In this document: in pieces, positions 33,946-45,761 of the stretch
Layout of the letters: each line of letters opens with the position of its first letter
How positions within the stretch are numbered: position 1 is the stretch's first letter
DNA from: Bos javanicus
Taxonomy: Eukaryota; Chordata; Mammalia; Artiodactyla; Bovidae
Assembly: GCF_032452875.1 (NCBI RefSeq)
Contig: NC_083877.1
Location: 46,301,724 to 46,365,723 of the forward strand
Direction: 5' to 3'
Length of the DNA stretch: 64,000 nucleotides
The notes under the pieces: model-generated
What the model was told of the DNA's origin: nothing
Databases searched by the model: none
The model's input: only the letters and a program-made list of their open reading frames with translations
Made by a program: the position numbers and the translations under genes

Positions 33946-34574
33946 ACTTTCACAGCTCTGAAATCTATTTTCATAAAAATTTCTACCCTTTATTCCCAAC
34001 TTCCTCTCTTTCAAATGACTTTCACTCTTATCCCTGAAAACATAGAACCTCTCATGTCTCAACCCCCCCAAATCTCAAGAGTTTCTACGCTCAACTAAAT
34101 TCCCCACTATGGTAATAAGTTCCAGTGGTGGCAGGACAAAATCTCAGTGGCATTTTACGCCTAGTGTGTCTTGACCCAACTCTAAGCCAAATGTTTTTAA
34201 AACTTATCATCCTGACTTTGCTTCTACAGAGCCAGGATTCTTAAGGCTTCTTCAGTTGTCTCCATGCTAAACCCACTGCTATGTCAGTCTGTTCCCAACA
34301 ATTCCTCACATCCCCAAACATGTCCAGCAGGGTTATTATTCCCAAACCAGTCAAAAAGAAGCAATACGATAACTACTATTATCACTTTGTCAGTGTCTCA
34401 CTGTCACACTGGTCACCTGTGAGTCAAAGTTTCTAAGTAATCCTATCCCAGTTTTTGAGCTTAAGTTAAAGCTCTGGGAAAACTGCTAATCTCTGCAGGA
34501 AACCTGACTAGAATAAGCAGCCTGAGCAATCTCCAGGTCAATATTTCCATAGAGAGAGCTCAGTGTGCTCTCTT

Positions 34575-34698
34575 TCTCTTTTTACTTTGGCCATGCCACG
34601 TGCCTTGTAGGATATCTTAGTTCCCTGACCAGGGATTGAACTTGGGCCCTCAGCAGTAAAAGTGCAAATCCTAACAATTGGACTGCCAGGGAATTCAC
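34575..34698 (-). mobile_element. CHR-type SINE
   Basis: Antisense CHR (ttggccatgccacgtgcctt, ccctgaccagggattgaact, ggactgccagggaattcac). Confidence 0.83.
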
Positions 34699-35795
34699 AA
34701 TTCAATATTCTCTTTAAGTCACAGGTGAGATCAGGGCACAGGACTAGTGGAGACTGTAGTCAGGGTACAGAAAATGTTCTGTGGCACAGTCCTACCACAT
34801 CTCAGAGCAAGTTTCTCTCCTGTCTCCACCATTAAAGCTGACTGAAGAGGCTCCTCTCTTTTGCATGAAAGGAAATCCTTTTGTTGCAAGCAAAAGGAAG
34901 CATTTTTCTACTTTTCTGTTCTCCAATAAATAAATCAGAAGAGGTTTCCTGTTTCCTAACACCCCCTACCTGAAAAAATGACCATTAGTTATTTAAAAGA
35001 AAGAAAAAGTTCTGATCAGTGACCATGAGTCAAGTCATTAAAGTCTCAATTTGCAGTCATGATGTCACGGTGAACAGTGACTTAGCTTGAGAAAGTAAAT
35101 GTTTACGAAACCCTCAGTATTACTGTTAAGTAAATGACATGTATTAACATATATGTATTATTTTTATGATCAATTTAAAAAATGTTTTTAAAAAAGAAAA
35201 TATTATCAACATTCTGCCCTTCTAAAGAAAATCTATTTCTTAGAAGACTTTAGATAATTTGGTTTTAACAGTTAACTCACTGAAAACTTATTAAAACTAC
35301 TCTCTGATAAACACAGTTTCTTATATCTATTTAATGCCATTGTATTAAAAGGGATCATGCTTAATTGACTTCAAGCATGTATTCTAAGGGAATCTGTTCA
35401 GTAAGCTAACAGTTGAATTGTCTCTTGAGAGTGCAGACATGAAAGGAATTAAGACTCTGTGCTACAAGTTGGTGTAGGATGACATGAACAATGATGAATG
35501 AGCAGAGACCACAGCAGCAGGATTTCCAGCTTCCCAAACAAAGGGCAAAACTGCACTGAACCTGAACTGCCATCTTCTGTCCAGTGACTCTAATGAAGCG
35601 ACCTAATATATGCCAAGTGAAAGACAGGTGCTAGAAATCTAGCAACCACGGTCCTCATAACAGAAGCACAAAAGTTTATGAAATGGAAGTGGAAGCATTC
35701 ACTAAGTCAGGAAATATCAAGGCTCGGAGAGTTGAACGCAGGCACCAAGACACGAACGCTACTACGTAACGAGTAACCAAACATTTCCTTCTCAC

Positions 35796-35861
35796 CTCTT
35801 CTACATTCATACTGGATTTTGCACTCGTCTCCAAGAATTTAATCCCATAGTCAATTGCTAA
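35796..35861 (-). CDS. RAB8B: RAB8B exon 6 (G5 motif ETSAK)
   Basis: The acceptor CTTTCAG ends at 35862 and the donor GTGAGA starts at 35795. The 66 nt read LAIDYGIKFLETSAKSSMNV and then EE. ETSAK is the G5 nucleotide-binding motif. The methionine in SSMNV replaces the threonine I remember in human RAB8B; it lies in a surface loop and may be a bovid substitution. Confidence 0.95.
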
Positions 35862-37137
35862 CTGAAAGACAAAAGAGGAACAATGAAATTCAGGGCAAGC
35901 TCCTTGAACATATAGAGCATTTATATTTTTTTAGGTTTTCCAAAGTCCCAAAGGGAGAGTACTTAGTTCAGAACTCCTGTGGTCCTCAAATTTCTTTGCT
36001 TTCTTCTATTGTGTTTGAAATTTAGAGATCCAATTCCATCATCATAAGTAACTAAAATGGCACCACTTCCTCTCAAAACATAACTTGAGTACTTCTCTTT
36101 TTTTCTACTATATCTTTAGTTCTCTAATCACTAGAAAACATATTAGACACTCACCTCTACCATAAATTTGGGATACATTTGCCTTCAAATTACAAATCTC
36201 CAGCAATTACTATTGTAAGTTTTCATTATTTTCTTAATACATTGGATATTTAAGATAATACATATTATTTTAATAAATAAAATAAATAAATTTTATTAAA
36301 CTGCATAAAAGAACTAAAGCTTAAAATACTAAAACTTAAAATCTCATTGCTTGGGTTTCTATTATCGTGGCAAATTGTGAATTCTTCTACATTCCCATCT
36401 ATTTCCAAAGAATTCCCAGTTCATTTGCAACAAGACTAAGTGTTTTCAGGCGAGAAAAGTGTATAGTCAGATTAAAAAAACAAAATGCATTTTGCCTGTA
36501 CCCCTAAAAAAGAAAAAAAAAAAAAAAAAGCTAAAGCAAAATTCCAAGAGTTAAAAAATTGAAGCCTTTAAGTCAGTTTGGAAAATGTCATAGAAATGAA
36601 TATATATGTATAATAGACTTGTTTTGCAGGACAAAAAAGAGAGAAAGGGTTATAAATATAAATATCTACAGCTCAATGAGTTTAAAAAGAGTTTATTCAT
36701 AATGACCTAAATCTAATGTGTAGTAAAATATTCTTGGAAAAAAAAATAATGAACTGAAAAATGATTACTGTTGAAACTTTACCTATCCTCTGACTTTTTT
36801 TCTAAGAGAAGGAATTGGTTTAACTTCAGAACTGGGCATTTGCACACAGATATGGAAGAAACAGCCTGAACTCTCAGCTGCACGAATCTGAAAAAGGACC
36901 AAATTGTATCTCCCAGAAAAGAGCAAATTCTTGAAGAATGAGTCATGACTACACAGTGTATGGAGTTGGAGCTTGAATACTAATTCATACCATTCAAGTA
37001 TGGATTACAACTGTCTGCTGGCTTTTTAATGGATTAAAATATAGATATTTCAAAAACTTAAATCAATAAATAATAGTATGAAAATGAATGCTTAACATGA
37101 ACAGACTCCAATCTTCATTTATTCAGTTCAAATTTAC
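35862..37137 (-). other. RAB8B: RAB8B intron 5
   Basis: AT-rich and free of recognisable SINEs or BovB over its whole 1.3 kb. A poly(A) run lies at 36508-36529. Nothing else is seen. Confidence 0.75.
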
Positions 37138-37227
37138 CTTCTCTCCTCTTTCTTTTGATACTTGTCTTTTGTCATTCATATCACATTTGTTACCCAGGAT
37201 CATTCTTTCAACATCTGAAGAGGCATG
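37138..37227 (-). CDS. RAB8B: RAB8B exon 5 (G4 motif NKCD)
   Basis: The acceptor CCCTGCAG ends at 37228 and the donor GTAAAT starts at 37137. The 90 nt read HASSDVERMILGNKCDMNDK and then RQVSKERGEK. NKCD is the guanine-specificity motif NKxD. HASSDVERM fits RAB8B rather than RAB8A (HASADVEKM, from memory). The acceptor has a purine-interrupted polypyrimidine tract and is weaker than those of the neighbouring exons. Confidence 0.96.
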
Positions 37228-38221
37228 CTGCAGGGATAAAGCAGTATATTAGGAGACAACATGAGAAAAACACAGCTGTCCAGTAGGCAAATCTTAACCT
37301 GTCAGAAGCAGATCCATAAATTTAATTGCAAAACAAATAGTCTCTTACTCAACACAAAACCTGATTCAGAGGAAAAATTTTTAAATGAGAGGAGGGGAAA
37401 GTTATAGCATAACTTTTCCCCCAAAGGCCTTGTAGTCATTCTTAGGTCTTCTTTGGTACATGAACGAACAAAAATAAAACCTACAGTTATCCAACAATAA
37501 AACTCCCAAATGTTAGTCTGGGTCAAAGAAAGGAGAGAATCTCAGTACCAAGAGAGCCAATGCAGAAGGTATTCTGGATTTTGAACTACTTAAACAATAA
37601 ATTCACATGGTTTAATATAAATGTGTATGAAATTATTTCAGAGTCTGAAATGTCAGAGACATTAAAAAAAAGGTCTCAATACCAATCAAAGTGGAATTAA
37701 ATCAAATTTTAAATATCTAAGATGAACAAAATATTAGAAGGGCAAAATGAGTTACCAGAATAAGGACATATTTCTTCCAGTCAAACAGTATGAGGGAACA
37801 GACAGAACCCGAGAACCAGACAATCCATGGGGTCGCAAAGAGTCAGACATGACACAGAGACTGAATGACAACAACTCCTTTTTAAAGGCTCTAAGAGCAC
37901 ATGCCAAGTTACCTCTTTCTGACCTGAGTCTTCTCATGTGTAAAAGAGGGGTTTTTTAGATTAAATTATTTTCAAGATTGGGAACAAGTTTAAAATTCTG
38001 TGAAACTGCACCTCTGTCTGTACTCCCTAGGCCAACGGAGCAGTCAGACTGGCAGTACCAGAGATGTTACTGTCCCTGGTACTCCTCAGAGCGAAGGGTC
38101 TAACCTGCCTGCACCCTGCTTCCAGCAGCTCAGCTACGTGACAGGGAGACAGAAGGAGCGAGCCCTCTATAAGCACCCAGCAGGATTCTTCTCCAGTATC
38201 CACTGTCTTTCCCATACCTAC
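37228..38221 (-). other. RAB8B: RAB8B intron 4
   Basis: Only a short BovA fragment (37820-37875, ccatggggtcgcaaagagtc) and a MIR-like piece (37885-37960) are recognised. The rest is unique. Confidence 0.7.
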
Positions 38222-38299
38222 CTCTTCAATGTTTCTTATCCAATTTTTAATATTGTCAAAGGACTTCTCATTTGTGATGTCATAGACAAGCATAATTCC
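38222..38299 (-). CDS. RAB8B: RAB8B exon 4
   Basis: The acceptor CTTATAG ends at 38300 and the donor GTAGGT starts at 38221. The 78 nt read GIMLVYDITNEKSFDNIKNW and then IRNIEE, in phase 0 at both ends. This covers the beta-4 strand (MLVYDIT) and alpha-3 helix. The lysine in IKNW is the diagnostic difference from RAB8A (IRNW) as I remember it, so this exon gives the main support for RAB8B. Confidence 0.96.
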
Positions 38300-38634
38300 C
38301 TATAAGAGGAAAAAAAAAGATCTTTATTTAGTGCTTTATACATTTTAAAGCAAAGAATATCACATCAATGTATCTTCTCTTCCAGGAACTCTGTGTTCGT
38401 CCTTTTTCTGTCTTTATAAAAGGAATTTATAATAAAAGTTTAAAATACAGAGAAACAAAATAAATAAATAAAATCTTCCATTGTCTCACCATGTAAATAA
38501 ATACTGTTTACATTTTTTCACTGTTAACCTTTAATGAATTAGTGATTATGGTAAAGGTGATACACCCTTTCTACCTGACCTCATAGGATGAGAACTGGTA
38601 CCAATTAAAGCTAGCAGGATATTTACGTTAAAAT

Positions 38635-38935
38635 AGAGATAACACTCGGAGAAGGCAATGGCACCCCACTCCAGTACTCTTGCCTGGAAAATTCCATGGA
38701 CCGAAGAGCCTGGTAGGCTGCAGTCCATGGGGTCACTAAAGAGTCAGACACGACTGAGCAACTTTACTTTCACTTTTCACTTTCATGCATTGGAGAAGGA
38801 AACGACAACCCACTCCAGTGTTCTTGCCTGGAGAATCCCAGGGACGGGGGAACCTGGTGGGCTGCTGTCTATGGAGTCGCACAGAGTCGGACACGACTGA
38901 AGCAACTTAGCAGCAGCAGCAGCAGAGATAACACT
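38635..38935 (+). mobile_element. Bov-A2 SINE with perfect 12-bp TSD
   Basis: Two sense BovA units and a (cag)n tail at 38647-38923. The perfect repeat agagataacact lies at 38635-38646 and 38924-38935. Confidence 0.93.
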
Positions 38936-38992
38936 GAAGGTAAGAGGGGATCACTTCTGCTGTGCACTTATTTATTCTAAGCAGAAAGTATC

Positions 38993-39157
38993 TTGCTTCT
39001 TACTCTTAAAAAAATTTTTTTAAATTTTTTTGGCCACATCACTCAGTATGTGGGATCTTAATTCCTCAAACAGGGCTTAAACCTGAGTCCCCTGCATTGG
39101 AAGCATGGAGTCTTAATCACTAGACCACCAGGGAAGTCCTTTTGCTTCTTACACTTA
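38993..39157 (-). mobile_element. CHR-type SINE with 16-bp TSD
   Basis: Antisense CHR at 39009-39141. Flanks ttgcttcttactctta (38993-39008) and ttgcttcttacactta (39142-39157) differ at one base. The insertion lies only 60 bp from a Bov-A2. Confidence 0.9.
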
Positions 39158-39439
39158 TTCTAAGATTATAACCACACAACTTTAGAGTTATTTCTTTTTA
39201 TATGAACTGATCAAATGTTACTAATCTAAAAATAGTAAATCACAGACACTCAAAATATAATGCATTTGTTACACGGTTTAACGAAGGCACAATCATCATA
39301 TTTTGGAAGACCCCATGTCTGGTATTTTAAACAGTTAATCTTCTAAATGTTTCAGCTGACACTTGTATGCTACCCATTTCAAAATCTATATCACAAGACT
39401 GCACTTGCATATTAAGTGTTAGATCCACCTCTATCTATC

Positions 39440-39720
39440 CATTTCAACCTACCTACTATGTGCCTGATAGTGTAACAAATGCTACCAGTAGTAAATAAGA
39501 CAGACAAGGTCCCTTCTTCTTATGGACGGTTGGCAAAGAAAACAACAAACCACTAGTTATATAATTAATTATAATTTAGACAATTGCTATAAAGAAGGCT
39601 GAGGAGTTCTGAGTGAAAATGCTAATCTAATCTGGTTGAGGGGCTAGGGTGGTTCACGGAGGGTTTCCCTGAGAAAATGACATTAAAGCCAAGGCCTGAG
39701 GACTGAGAAGATTTGAACTG
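39440..39720 (+). repeat. Ancient mammalian interspersed repeat
   Basis: Blocks acctactatgtgcctgatag, gacaaggtcccttcttctta, gggtttccctgagaaaatga and catta-aagccaaggcctga follow the same order as at 26650-27160. Confidence 0.45.
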
Positions 39721-39852
39721 GGCACAGGGATAGAGGCTGGGGTGAAGAGGGGAAACCCTCAGTGTCTGGAATATCACAGAAATGAGATAAATTATCTTGC
39801 TCTCCAGAAAGGCCCAGAACCTATTAGATTGAGTAAAGACGGTCAGCGTGGC

Positions 39853-40080
39853 AAGAGTGCCCCGGTTTGAGGGACTTTACTGGTGGTCCAATGGCTAAGA
39901 CGATGAGCTCCCAATGCAAGAGGCTGGGGTTCGATCCTGGTCAGGGAACTAGATCCCACATGTACCAACTAAAGATCCTAGAGACTGCCAGGAAGACTGA
40001 AGATCCCGTGTGCTGCAACTAAGACCCAGCACACTCAAATAAATGAATAAACATTATAAAACAAGACAAAAAAAGAGTGC
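39853..40080 (+). mobile_element. CHR-type SINE with TSD
   Basis: Sense CHR at about 39868-40072 (gggactttactggtggtcca, ggttcgatcctggtcaggga) with an A-rich tail. The repeat aagagtgc lies at 39853-39860 and 40073-40080. Confidence 0.85.
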
Positions 40081-40293
40081 CTGGATCCAATGGGAGAAGG
40101 GCACAAGATAAAGCTGAAGACAAAGACAGGGGTCATGGTGCCCTGGAGAACACTGATTGGACATCAGCTCCCAGATGGCCCATTTGGTTACCGAAAACTC
40201 AGCTAAGCGAAACAGAAAGTTGTCTTTGTCCCCTCCAAATCTTCTCTTTCTCCCTCCGCTCTCATTTTGAAGAAGTGCAGTACAACCCTGTAG

Positions 40294-40770
40294 GGCTCCC
40301 CTTGTGGCTCAGCTGGTGAAGAATCCGTCTGCAATGCGGGAGATCTGGATTCAATCCCTGGATTGAGATATCCCCTGGAGAAGGGAAAGGCTACCCACTC
40401 CAGTATTCTGGTCTGGAGAACTTCATGGACTGTATAGTCCTGCTGCTGCTGCTAAGTCGCTTCAGTCGTGTCCGACTCTGTGAGACCCCACAGACGGCAG
40501 CCTACCAGGCTCCCCTGTCCCTGGGATTCTCCAGGCAAGAACACTGGAGTGGGTTGCCATTTCCCTCTCTAATGCATGAAAGTGAAAAGTGAAAGTAGTC
40601 GCTCAGTCGTGTCCAACTCTTAGTGACCCCGTGGACTGCAGCCCACCAGGCTCCTCCATCCATGGGATTTTCCAGGCAAGAGTACTGGAGTGGGGTGCCA
40701 TTGCCTTCTCCAACTGTATAGTCCATGGTGTCGCAAAGAGTCAGACATGACTGAGCGACTTTTACTCACT
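40294..40770 (+). mobile_element. Bov-tA SINE split by an inserted Bov-A2
   Basis: The Bov-tA tRNA head and most of its body lie at 40294-40440 and its end at 40725-40770 (atggtgtcgcaaagagtcag). Confidence 0.9.
40429..40724 (-). mobile_element. Bov-A2 SINE nested in Bov-tA, perfect 12-bp TSD
   Basis: Antisense Bov-A2 at 40441-40712. The target repeat actgtatagtcc, which is itself Bov-tA sequence, is perfect at 40429-40440 and 40713-40724. This fixes the order of the two insertions. Confidence 0.94.
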
Positions 40771-41225
40771 CACTCAACCCTGCCAGCCTGCACAAGCAGA
40801 CCCCTGGAGTAATTTCCTCTACCACCAGTCAGTCACTAAGTCCTATGGACTCAACACTCTCAATATTTCCACAATCCGATACCCTACATGCATGGCCTTA
40901 TTCACATTTTCATCAATTAGCCTTTACCTGGGTGACTTAGGTCTCCCTGCTTTCACCAGGGTTATCACCTCATTGCTTAAAATCCTTTAGCATCTCTCCA
41001 TTGTACTCTTAATTATATTAAAATTCCTTAAATAGTAGGCAAAATCTTTCAGGGTCTGGTTTCCAACTTTATAAATAAATATAAAATATAAATATAAATA
41101 AACATAAATCATATACAACACACATGTACACGTAGATGAAAGAATTCAGGAAACATAGCAAAATGTTAACAGAAGCTGTTTCACGTGGGGTTTTAAGATG
41201 GTTTCTTGGGATTTTTAAAGCTTTT

Positions 41226-42797
41226 GAATTCAGCAGTGGCCACAAGACTGGAAAATATCAGTTTTCATTCCAATCCCAAAGAAGGGCAGTGCCAAAGAAT
41301 GTTCAAACGACCACACAATTGCGCTCATTTCACACACTAGTAAGATTATGCTCAAAATCTTTCAAGCTAGGCTTCAGAAGTACATGAGCCAAGAACTTTC
41401 AGATGTACAAGCTGGGTTTAGAAAAGGCAGAGGAACCAGAGATCAAACTGCCAACATTCGTTGGATCATAGAGAAACCAAGGGAGTTCCAGAAAAACATC
41501 TACTTCTGCTTCACTGACTATGTTAAAGCCTTTGACTGTGTGGATTACAATGAACCATAAAAAATTCTTAATGAGATGGGAGATCACCTTACCTGTCTCC
41601 TGAGAAATATGTAAGTGGGTCAAGAAGCAACAGTTAGAAGCTTACATGGAACAACATACTGGTTCAAAATCGGAAAGCACTAAAACAAGGCTGCATATTG
41701 TCACCCTGTTTACTTAACTTATATATAGAATACATTATGCGAAATGCCGGGCTGGATGAATCACAAGACAGAATCAAGAAAAGGATCAACAACTTCAAAT
41801 ACACAGATGATACCACTCTAGTGGCAGAAAGTGAAGAGGAACTAAAGAGCCTCTTGATGAGGATGAAACAGGAAAGTAAAAGAGCTGGCTTAAAACTCAA
41901 CATTCAAAAAACTAAGATCATGGCATCTGGTCCCAATTCATGGCAAACAGAAGGGGAAAAAGTGGAAGCAGTGACAGATGTTATTTTCTTGGGCTCCAAA
42001 ATCACTGTGGACAGTGACTGCAGCCATGAAATTAAAGCACTCTTGCTCCTTGGAAGGAAGGCTATGACAAACCTAGACAGCGTATTAAAAAGTAGAAACA
42101 TCACTTTGCCAACAAACGTCTGTATAGTCAGAGCTATGGTTTTTCTAGCAGTCATGTACGGATGTGAGAGATGGACCATAAAGAAAGCCAAGAACCGAAG
42201 AATTGATGCTTTCAAACTGTGGTGTTGGAGAAGACTCTTCAGAGTCCCTTGGACTGCAAGGAGATCAAATTAGTCAATCCTAAAGGAAATCAACCCTGAG
42301 TATACATTGGAAGGACTGATGCTGAAGCTGAAACTCCAGTACGTTGGCCACCTGATGCTAAGAGACGACTCAGTGGAAAACTCCCTGATGCTGGGAAAGA
42401 CTGAAGGCAAACAGAGAAGACAGAGGCAGAGGATGAGATGGTTAGATAGCATCACCAACTCAATTGACACGGATTTGAGCAAACTCCAGGAGATACTAGG
42501 GATTCCCTGGTGGCTCAGATGGTAAAGCATCTGCCTGCAATGTGGGAGACCTGGGTTCGATCCCTGGGCTGGGAAGATCCCCTGGAGAAGGAAATGGCAA
42601 CCCACTCTAATATTCTTGCCTAGAAAATTCCATGGATGGAGGAGCCTGGTGGGCTACAGTCCATAGGGTCACAAAGAGTTGGACACGACCTCACTTTCAC
42701 TTTCCAGGAGATTCTGAAAGACAGAGAAACTTGGCGTGCTGGAGTCCACGCAGAGTGGGACACGACTTAGCAAATGAACAACAACAACATTACATGT
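41226..42797 (+). mobile_element. BovB LINE, 5'-truncated, interrupted by a Bov-tA
   Basis: Sense BovB from the RT N-terminal part (QARLQKYMSQELSDVQAGFR near 41360-41420, KAFDCVD near 41530) to the tail at about 42790. The RT box reads YTDD (NNFKYTDDTTLVAES near 41800), and stops and frameshifts occur (41558, 42274). Flanking aagctttt at 41218-41225 and 42798-42805 is a possible 8-bp TSD. Confidence 0.9.
42485..42715 (+). mobile_element. Bov-tA SINE nested in BovB, 13-bp TSD
   Basis: Complete sense Bov-tA at 42498-42702. The BovB-derived target tccaggagatact (42485-42497) recurs as tccaggagattct (42703-42715), one mismatch. Confidence 0.93.
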
Positions 42798-42967
42798 AAG
42801 CTTTTCACAAGCAGAAAAATAAATATTCTTTAAATTTAAATGGCAAACAACATTTTTCTTTACCCTCCCTCCTCCTAGCCTCAAAAGGAAATGTTTAACT
42901 TTGACTACACTGTAAAGAAGATTTTACAATAAGCAAATTTAATTTAAAAAAATCAAAGTGGAGAACT

Positions 42968-43183
42968 ATACACTTTGGCTCAGATGGTAAAGCGTCTGTC
43001 TACAATGTGGGAGACCCAGGTTCGATCCCTGGGTCGGGAAGATCCCCTGGAGAAAGAAATGACAATCTATTCCAGTACTATTGCCTGGAAAATCCCGTGG
43101 ACAGAGAAGCTTGGTAGGCTACAGTCCGTGGGGTCGCAAAGAGTCCGACATGACTGAGAGACTTCACTTCACTTCATACACTT
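42968..43183 (+). mobile_element. Bov-tA SINE with 8-bp flanking repeat
   Basis: Sense Bov-tA lacking its first bases (ggctcagatggtaaagcgtc to agagacttcacttcacttc). atacactt flanks it at 42968-42975 and 43176-43183. Confidence 0.87.
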
Positions 43184-43564
43184 AAATGCTAAATTTTATA
43201 TTACATATATTTTACAACAATTTTTAAATGCCTCAAAAAAATGCAACCTGAATAATTCCTGATTCAAACAGCTTGGCTGCCTACAATTAAAATTAATCAA
43301 AATACTTCCAGAGCTCTACTACCTCTTGGGCTATACAGTCAACCTGGATCTTCACTGCTTTCTGTCTGTGAAGTAGTACCTGGAGCAGTTAGCACAGGAA
43401 GTAAACCCAGTGTAGTGGTTAAGGGCACAGAGTCTGGAGTCAGAGACGCTCAGGCTGGGCTTCACCACATGCTACCTGGGAGATGCTGGAGAGATTACTT
43501 TGTCCCTCTCAGTCTGCATTTACTCATTTGGGAAGTGAGGACAGAATATTTTCCACACTGGCCC

Positions 43565-43866
43565 TTTTTAAAAAAAAAAAAAACACACAATATTTATTTA
43601 TTTACTTTAAAGATATGTGTTATTTATTTTTATTTATTTGGCTGCATCAGGTCTTAATTATGGCATGCAGGACCTTTCGTCGTGACATGCACACTTCTCC
43701 AGTTGTGGCATCTGGGCTCTGGGGCATACGCACAGACACAATAGTTACCGCACGTAGGTTCAGTTGCTCTGTGGTATGTGAGAGCTTAGTTCCCCAACCA
43801 GGGGTTGAACCCATGTTCCTTGCATTGTAAGGCAGATTCTTAACCACTGGACCACCAGAAGTCCCC
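43565..43866 (-). mobile_element. CHR-type SINE, long form, inside the MIR
   Basis: Antisense CHR with a T/A-rich tail (43568-43640), the extended region (gacatgcacacttctccagt) and head (accactggaccaccagaagt). Confidence 0.88.
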
Positions 43867-43925
43867 AGATTGGATTTTTGAGGATCAACTGACATATTAT
43901 TTGTAAAGTACTTTACTTAGAACCT

Positions 43926-44782
43926 GGAAGTTCATGGTTCACGTACTGTTGAAGCCTGGCTTGGAGAATTTTGAGCGCTGCTTTGCTAGCATGTGAGATG
44001 AGTATAATTGTGCGGTACTTTGAACATTCTTTGGCATTGCCTTTTTTTGGGATTGGAATGAAAACTGACCTTTTCCAGCCTGTGGCCACTGATGAGTTTT
44101 TCAAATTTGCTGGCATATTGAGTGCAGCACTTTCACAGCATCATCTTTTAGGATTTGAAATAGCTCAACTGGAATTCCATCACTTCCACTAGCTTTGCTC
44201 GTAGTGATGCTTCCTATTCTTGACTTGACTTCATATTCCAGGATGTCTGGCTCTAGGTGAGTGACCACACCATTGTGGTTATCTGGGTCATGAAGATCTT
44301 TTTTGTTTAGTTTTTCTGAGTATTCTTGCCACCTCTTTTTAATATCTTCTACTTTTGTTAGGTCCGTACCATTTCTATCCTTTATTGAGCCCATCTTTGC
44401 ATGAAGTGTTCCCTTGGTATTTCTAATTTTCTTAAAGAGATCTCTGGTCTTTCCCATTCTACTGTTCTCCTCTATTTCTTTGCACTGATAGCTGAAGAAG
44501 GCTTTCTTATCTCTCCTTGCTATTCTTTGGAACTCTGCATTCAAATGGATATATCTTTCCTTTTTTCCTTTGCTTTTAGCTTCTCTTCTTCTCTAAGCTA
44601 TTTGTAAGGCCTCCTTAGACAACCATTTTGCCTTTTTGCATTTCTTTTCCTGGGAGATGGTCTTGATCACTGCCTTCTGTACAATGTCAAGAACCTCTGT
44701 CCATAGTTCTTCAGGCACTCTATCAGATCTAATCTCTTGAACCTATTTGTCACTTCCACCATATAATCATAAGGGGTTTGAA
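43926..44782 (-). mobile_element. BovB LINE, inverted 5' segment
   Basis: Antisense BovB from upstream of and into the RT domain. Reading frames on the minus strand include ILKDDAVKVLHSICQQIW and KKAFFSYQCKEIEENSRMGK-like stretches. It ends at the conserved ccatgaacttccag, the same point at which the sense segment to its right begins. Confidence 0.9.
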
Positions 44783-44785
44783 TAT

Positions 44786-45761
44786 CCATGAACTTCCAGA
44801 TGTTCGAGCTGGATTTAGAAAAGGCAGAGGAACCAGAGATCAAATTGCCAACATCCGTTGCATCATAGAAAAAGCAAGAGAGTCCCAGAAAAACATCTAC
44901 TTCTACTCTATTGACTACACCAAAGCCTCTAACTGTGTGGATCACAACAAACTGTGGACAATTCTTAAAGAGATGGGAATAACGGACCACCTGACCTGCC
45001 TCCTGAGAAATCTGTATGCAGGTCAAGAAGCAACAGTTAGAACTGGACATGGAATAACAGACAAGTTGGCTTAAAGCTTAATGTTCAGAAAACTAAGATC
45101 ATGGCATCTGGCCTCATCATGGCAAATAGATGGTGAAACAGTGGAAACAGTGACAGACTATTTTTGGGGCCTCCAAAATCACTACAGATGGTGACTGCAG
45201 CCATGAAATTAAAAGACGCTTGCTACTTGTAAGAAAAGCTATGACCAAGCTAGACAGCATATTAAGAAGCACAGACATTATTTTGTCAACAAAGGTCCAT
45301 CTAGTCAAAGCTATGGTTTTTTCAGTAGCTGTGTATGGATGCGAAAGTTGGACTATAAAGAAAGCTGAGCCCTGAAGAACTGATGCTTCTGAACTGTGGT
45401 GTTGGAGAAGACTCCTGAGAGTCCCTTGGACTGCAAGGAGATCCAAGCAGTCCATCCTAAAGAAAATCAGTCTTGAATATTCACTTGAATAGGACCAATG
45501 CTAAAGCTGAAACTCCAATAGTTAGGCCACCTGATGCAAAGAACTGACTCATTGGAGAAGACCCTGATCTGGGAAAGGTTGAAGGTGGGAGGAGAAGGGG
45601 ACGACAGAGGATGAGACAGTTGGATGGCATCACTGACTCGATGGACATCAGTTTGAGTAAGCTCCAGGAGCTGGTGATAGACAGGGAAGTCTGGTGTGCT
45701 GCAGTCCATGGGGTCACAAATAGTCAGACACGACTGAGCGACTCAACTGAACTGAACTAAC
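44786..45761 (+). mobile_element. BovB LINE, sense 3' segment of the same insertion
   Basis: Starts at ccatgaacttccagatgttc, runs through the ARESQKNIYFYSIDYTKASN block, then carries a deletion of several hundred bases (near 45060, where aataacagac joins aagttggcttaaagc). It ends with the tail gactcaactgaactgaacta. The 13-bp repeat ttactTagaacct / ttacctagaacct flanks the pair of segments at 43913-43925 and 45762-45774. Confidence 0.9.

Larger units (their letters stand above)
33092..35795 (-). other. RAB8B: RAB8B intron 6
   Basis: Contains CHR (33327-33610), Bov-tA (33749-33945) and CHR (34575-34698). 33100-33310, 33950-34570 and 34700-35790 hold nothing I can name. Confidence 0.75.
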
